Source of the DNA: Epithemia pelagica
Lineage: Eukaryota; Bacillariophyta; Bacillariophyceae; Surirellales; Surirellaceae
Length of the DNA: 64,000 nucleotides
Direction: 5' to 3'
Assembly (NCBI GenBank): GCA_946965045.2
Contig: OX337228.1
Location: 744,001-808,000 of the forward strand
Shown here: piece after piece, positions 61,948 through 64,000 of the stretch
How the letters are laid out: each line of letters begins with the position of its first letter
How positions within the stretch are numbered: position 1 is the stretch's first letter
Notes under the pieces: generated by a model
Databases searched by the model: none
What the model was told of the DNA's origin: nothing
Seen by the model: the letters and a program-made list of their open reading frames with translations, nothing else
Made by a program: the position numbers and the translations under genes

Positions 61948-64000
61948 TTACGGTTCGAGCAGACCTCGACCATGGCCTGTTGGAACAGGGTCCAAACCTT
62001 CCCTTCGAGATTCGTTTTGACTGTGAAACTGCTGTGACCTGATTTGTTGAATGAGTGGGTCTTCATCGTCGTACAGTGATGACGATGTAGAGGAGAGCGT
62101 GGACGTTGGGGCGGTGGGCATATTGTCAACCGTAAACGCAGAAGGAATGGAAACATTCATCGACGGAGATTGTTTCTGTGGAGGGGTTGGTTTCAGGGTC
62201 TCTTTGTCTTGTTTGGGTGTTGGTACAACAGACTTCTTTGTTGAGGGACTTGGCTGCTTTGTCGCCTTTGTAGGAGAAGCGTTCGACTTTTGCTGTTTCG
62301 TCTTTAGGGGAGAACTGGCGCGTTGTGTTCTGGTGGGAGTAGATGGAACACGTTTGGGAGGAGGAGCCATTCTCTTTTTGGGTTCAGGAGTGCTCTTTGG
62401 AGGTGTGGTTGTCCTCTTGGGTTCTGTCGTTGTTTTCTTGGATTCAGGGATACTCTTGTTCCGTTTCCCGAAAAAGCCAGAACCGTTCTTTCCACTAGCC
62501 GATTCGTTCGATGTCGAAACCTTCTTACTCTTATCTTCGTTGCTTTTGATTGAATCTTGATTCTTATCTGCAACGTTCCTTTTGGTGGGTACTGTTGGTG
62601 TCGATTTCTTTTCCACCTTTGGTTTCTCTGTTTTCTCTGTATTCTTCTTGGCACTGGACGTTCCAGAAAGCGACCGAAACGAAGATGTTCGCTTCATTGG
62701 TATTTTTGGAGGTGGTGCCTTGTTCGATGCCGATGGACTTTTCTTCGGTGACTCCTTGGTCAAGGAGCGGAGGGAACCTTGTCTTGTGGGTGTTCCTTGT
62801 TGTCTACCTTGACCAAAGAACCCTTTTCTTCTTGGACTCGGACTGCGGTCCGTCAAGCTATTGACAACCACAACGTCCAGTTTGGGACTTTTGGATTTTT
62901 CTTGACTCATCGGAGGCCTTGGTGCAGTCGAGAGACTGACTTTGCTCGACGATGTGCGCTTGAACGTGTAGGGCATCTCCACCGCTCCTTCGCCCACCAC
63001 GGGTTCCGATTCACCACCTTGCGGTGCCTGTGGTGGGACTTGACTCTTGGGCAGCGTCATGGGTATGGGAATGGCCATGGACGTGCGCTTCACACGAGGT
63101 GGAGTTGGTTCGGTCTCGGCCGCTAGTTGCTGTTGGGCGACCTCCCGAGTTTTCAGGACCTTTTGACTTGGTAATACTGCCTCTGGAGTTGGGTTCGCCT
63201 CTTGATTTGGGTGAGCCGTCTCTCGTGTTTGGAGAATCGTTTGACTCGGCAGAGTTACCTCCGGAGTTTCAACCACGTTTTGACTTGGGGGTGTTACTTC
63301 CTGTGTTGCTGCCTCTTGCTCTCGAGAGGCCGTTTGGCCTTGAATTTGAATTTCCACAGCGTGTTCTTTCTTGCCAGGAGGTTCTCGTTTCTTCTTGCCA
63401 CGTCCAAACGAGGCAAACAGGCCACCTACTGTTTTGGTGGCTGTGGCAGTATTGCCTTCTTTGTGTTTGGTTTCAATGGCAGGTTCGAGAGCTGCGTCCG
63501 GATCGACCTGGACCGTTGCAAGAGTCTCTTTGTTCACGGCTTCCTTCTTTGTGTCCACCACGTCCGTTGTTGTCGTCTTTGTCGTCACTGGGAGAGTTGC
63601 TGCCTGTTCGGAGGAATGCACTCTGTACTTATCGGTCGAGACTTGGTCGTCGTCGTCGTCATTGTCATTGTCCAGCACCACAGCTTGAGGAATCACTGGG
63701 GACTCGACAATGGTAGGAGCAACAAGAGTGGAACGAGTCGTCTCTTTGGGTTTCTGGAACGAGGCTTCGTCCTGCGAAAAGGATTTTGGTTGAATCGAGT
63801 ACTTGTCGTCCTCGTCGTCGTCGTCCTCATCCTCGTCACTGTCTTGGAGTTCCATGGCTTGCACATGGGTAATCATGGCGGTCGCATCGCGTTCGTCGGC
63901 CACTTGTTCTTCGACCAAGGAATCCCAACTCTTTTGAATCAACAGAGCTGGCTGTACGCCCTTGGGTGCCGGAACAAAGGTGGTGGGAACTTCTGGTGCA
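61948..64000 (-). CDS. Long disordered Lys/Pro/Ser-rich protein (5' end outside window)
   Basis: On the - strand the frame is open from the window edge (APEVPTTFVPAPKGVQPALL) to the stop at 61948, at least 683 residues. The start is beyond the window; the ATG-like codon at 63942 is not needed. It has an acidic cluster (DEDEDDDDEDD) and then low-complexity repeats of the type (E/T)P(E/S)VTLPSQ and K/S/T/P-rich stretches with many SP and TP sites. The C-terminus is GRGLLEP. No folded domain is seen. It could be a scaffold, or a cytoskeletal or nuclear protein; I cannot name it. Confidence 0.65.
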   Translation of the reverse strand, partial: APEVPTTFVPAPKGVQPALLIQKSWDSLVEEQVADERDATAMITHVQAMELQDSDEDEDDDDEDDKYSIQPKSFSQDEASFQKPKETTRSTLVAPTIVESPVIPQAVVLDNDNDDDDDQVSTDKYRVHSSEQAATLPVTTKTTTTDVVDTKKEAVNKETLATVQVDPDAALEPAIETKHKEGNTATATKTVGGLFASFGRGKKKREPPGKKEHAVEIQIQGQTASREQEAATQEVTPPSQNVVETPEVTLPSQTILQTRETAHPNQEANPTPEAVLPSQKVLKTREVAQQQLAAETEPTPPRVKRTSMAIPIPMTLPKSQVPPQAPQGGESEPVVGEGAVEMPYTFKRTSSSKVSLSTAPRPPMSQEKSKSPKLDVVVVNSLTDRSPSPRRKGFFGQGRQQGTPTRQGSLRSLTKESPKKSPSASNKAPPPKIPMKRTSSFRSLSGTSSAKKNTEKTEKPKVEKKSTPTVPTKRNVADKNQDSIKSNEDKSKKVSTSNESASGKNGSGFFGKRNKSIPESKKTTTEPKRTTTPPKSTPEPKKRMAPPPKRVPSTPTRTQRASSPLKTKQQKSNASPTKATKQPSPSTKKSVVPTPKQDKETLKPTPPQKQSPSMNVSIPSAFTVDNMPTAPTSTLSSTSSSLYDDEDPLIQQIRSQQFHSQNESRREGLDPVPTGHGRGLLEP

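Noticed and set aside
1-64000. CRISPR arrays, rRNA or bacterial operons
   Set aside because: No spaced direct repeats, no rRNA sequence, and introns, retrotransposons and protein types are eukaryotic.

Overview
The window reads as nuclear DNA of a stramenopile alga, most likely a pennate diatom. This is inferred from Ty1/copia elements of the kind common in diatoms, Gln/Asn/Thr/Ser-rich proteins built on CAA/AAC repeats, short GT-AG introns (about 70-290 nt), and a cyclic-nucleotide-regulated AGC kinase. No species was identified and no database was searched.

Layout. 1-4.2 kb: the 3' part of a copia element on the + strand. 5206-11498: a second, complete copia element on the - strand, with 299-bp LTRs that differ at one base and a 5-bp target duplication (GCAGG); its coding frame is nevertheless broken four times. 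12795-15332: a 2.5-kb terminal-inverted-repeat element with a 10-bp target duplication. It carries pieces of two ordinary genes, one of them the catalytic core of a signal-peptide-peptidase-like protease. 16-33 kb: ordinary genes (an acidic LRR-like protein, a secreted beta-helix protein, a UAA-family nucleotide-sugar transporter, a very long degenerate kinesin-like protein, and a membrane/alpha-beta hydrolase protein). 33.6-38.4 kb: a cysteine hydrolase (isochorismatase fold) fused to an AlkB-like domain.

37.7-53.7 kb is an accessory island. A block of about 4.5 kb (5' end of the hydrolase gene, shared intergenic region, and a P-loop NTPase-nuclease gene of Crinkler/RHS type) is present twice (37.7-42.26 and 45.44-49.64 kb). 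Each NTPase-nuclease copy has its own frameshift, and copy A has lost the putative nuclease lysine. Between and beside the copies lie a Kelch gene, a broken tyrosine-recombinase fragment, a third orphan copy of the shared upstream region, a 129-bp miniature element of the same family as the 12.8-15.3 kb element, an HNH-nuclease gene, and a full-length tyrosine-recombinase gene.

54-64 kb returns to ordinary genes: a cGMP-dependent-type protein kinase, a secretory thioredoxin/PDI-like protein, and the end of a long disordered protein that runs off the window.

Most interesting: (i) a new-looking TIR transposon family with 10-bp target duplications, seen as both a gene-carrying copy and a miniature copy; (ii) a copia element whose primer-binding site is perfectly complementary over 14 nt to its own LTR, suggesting self-priming; (iii) the duplicated NTPase-nuclease locus, decaying differently in each copy.
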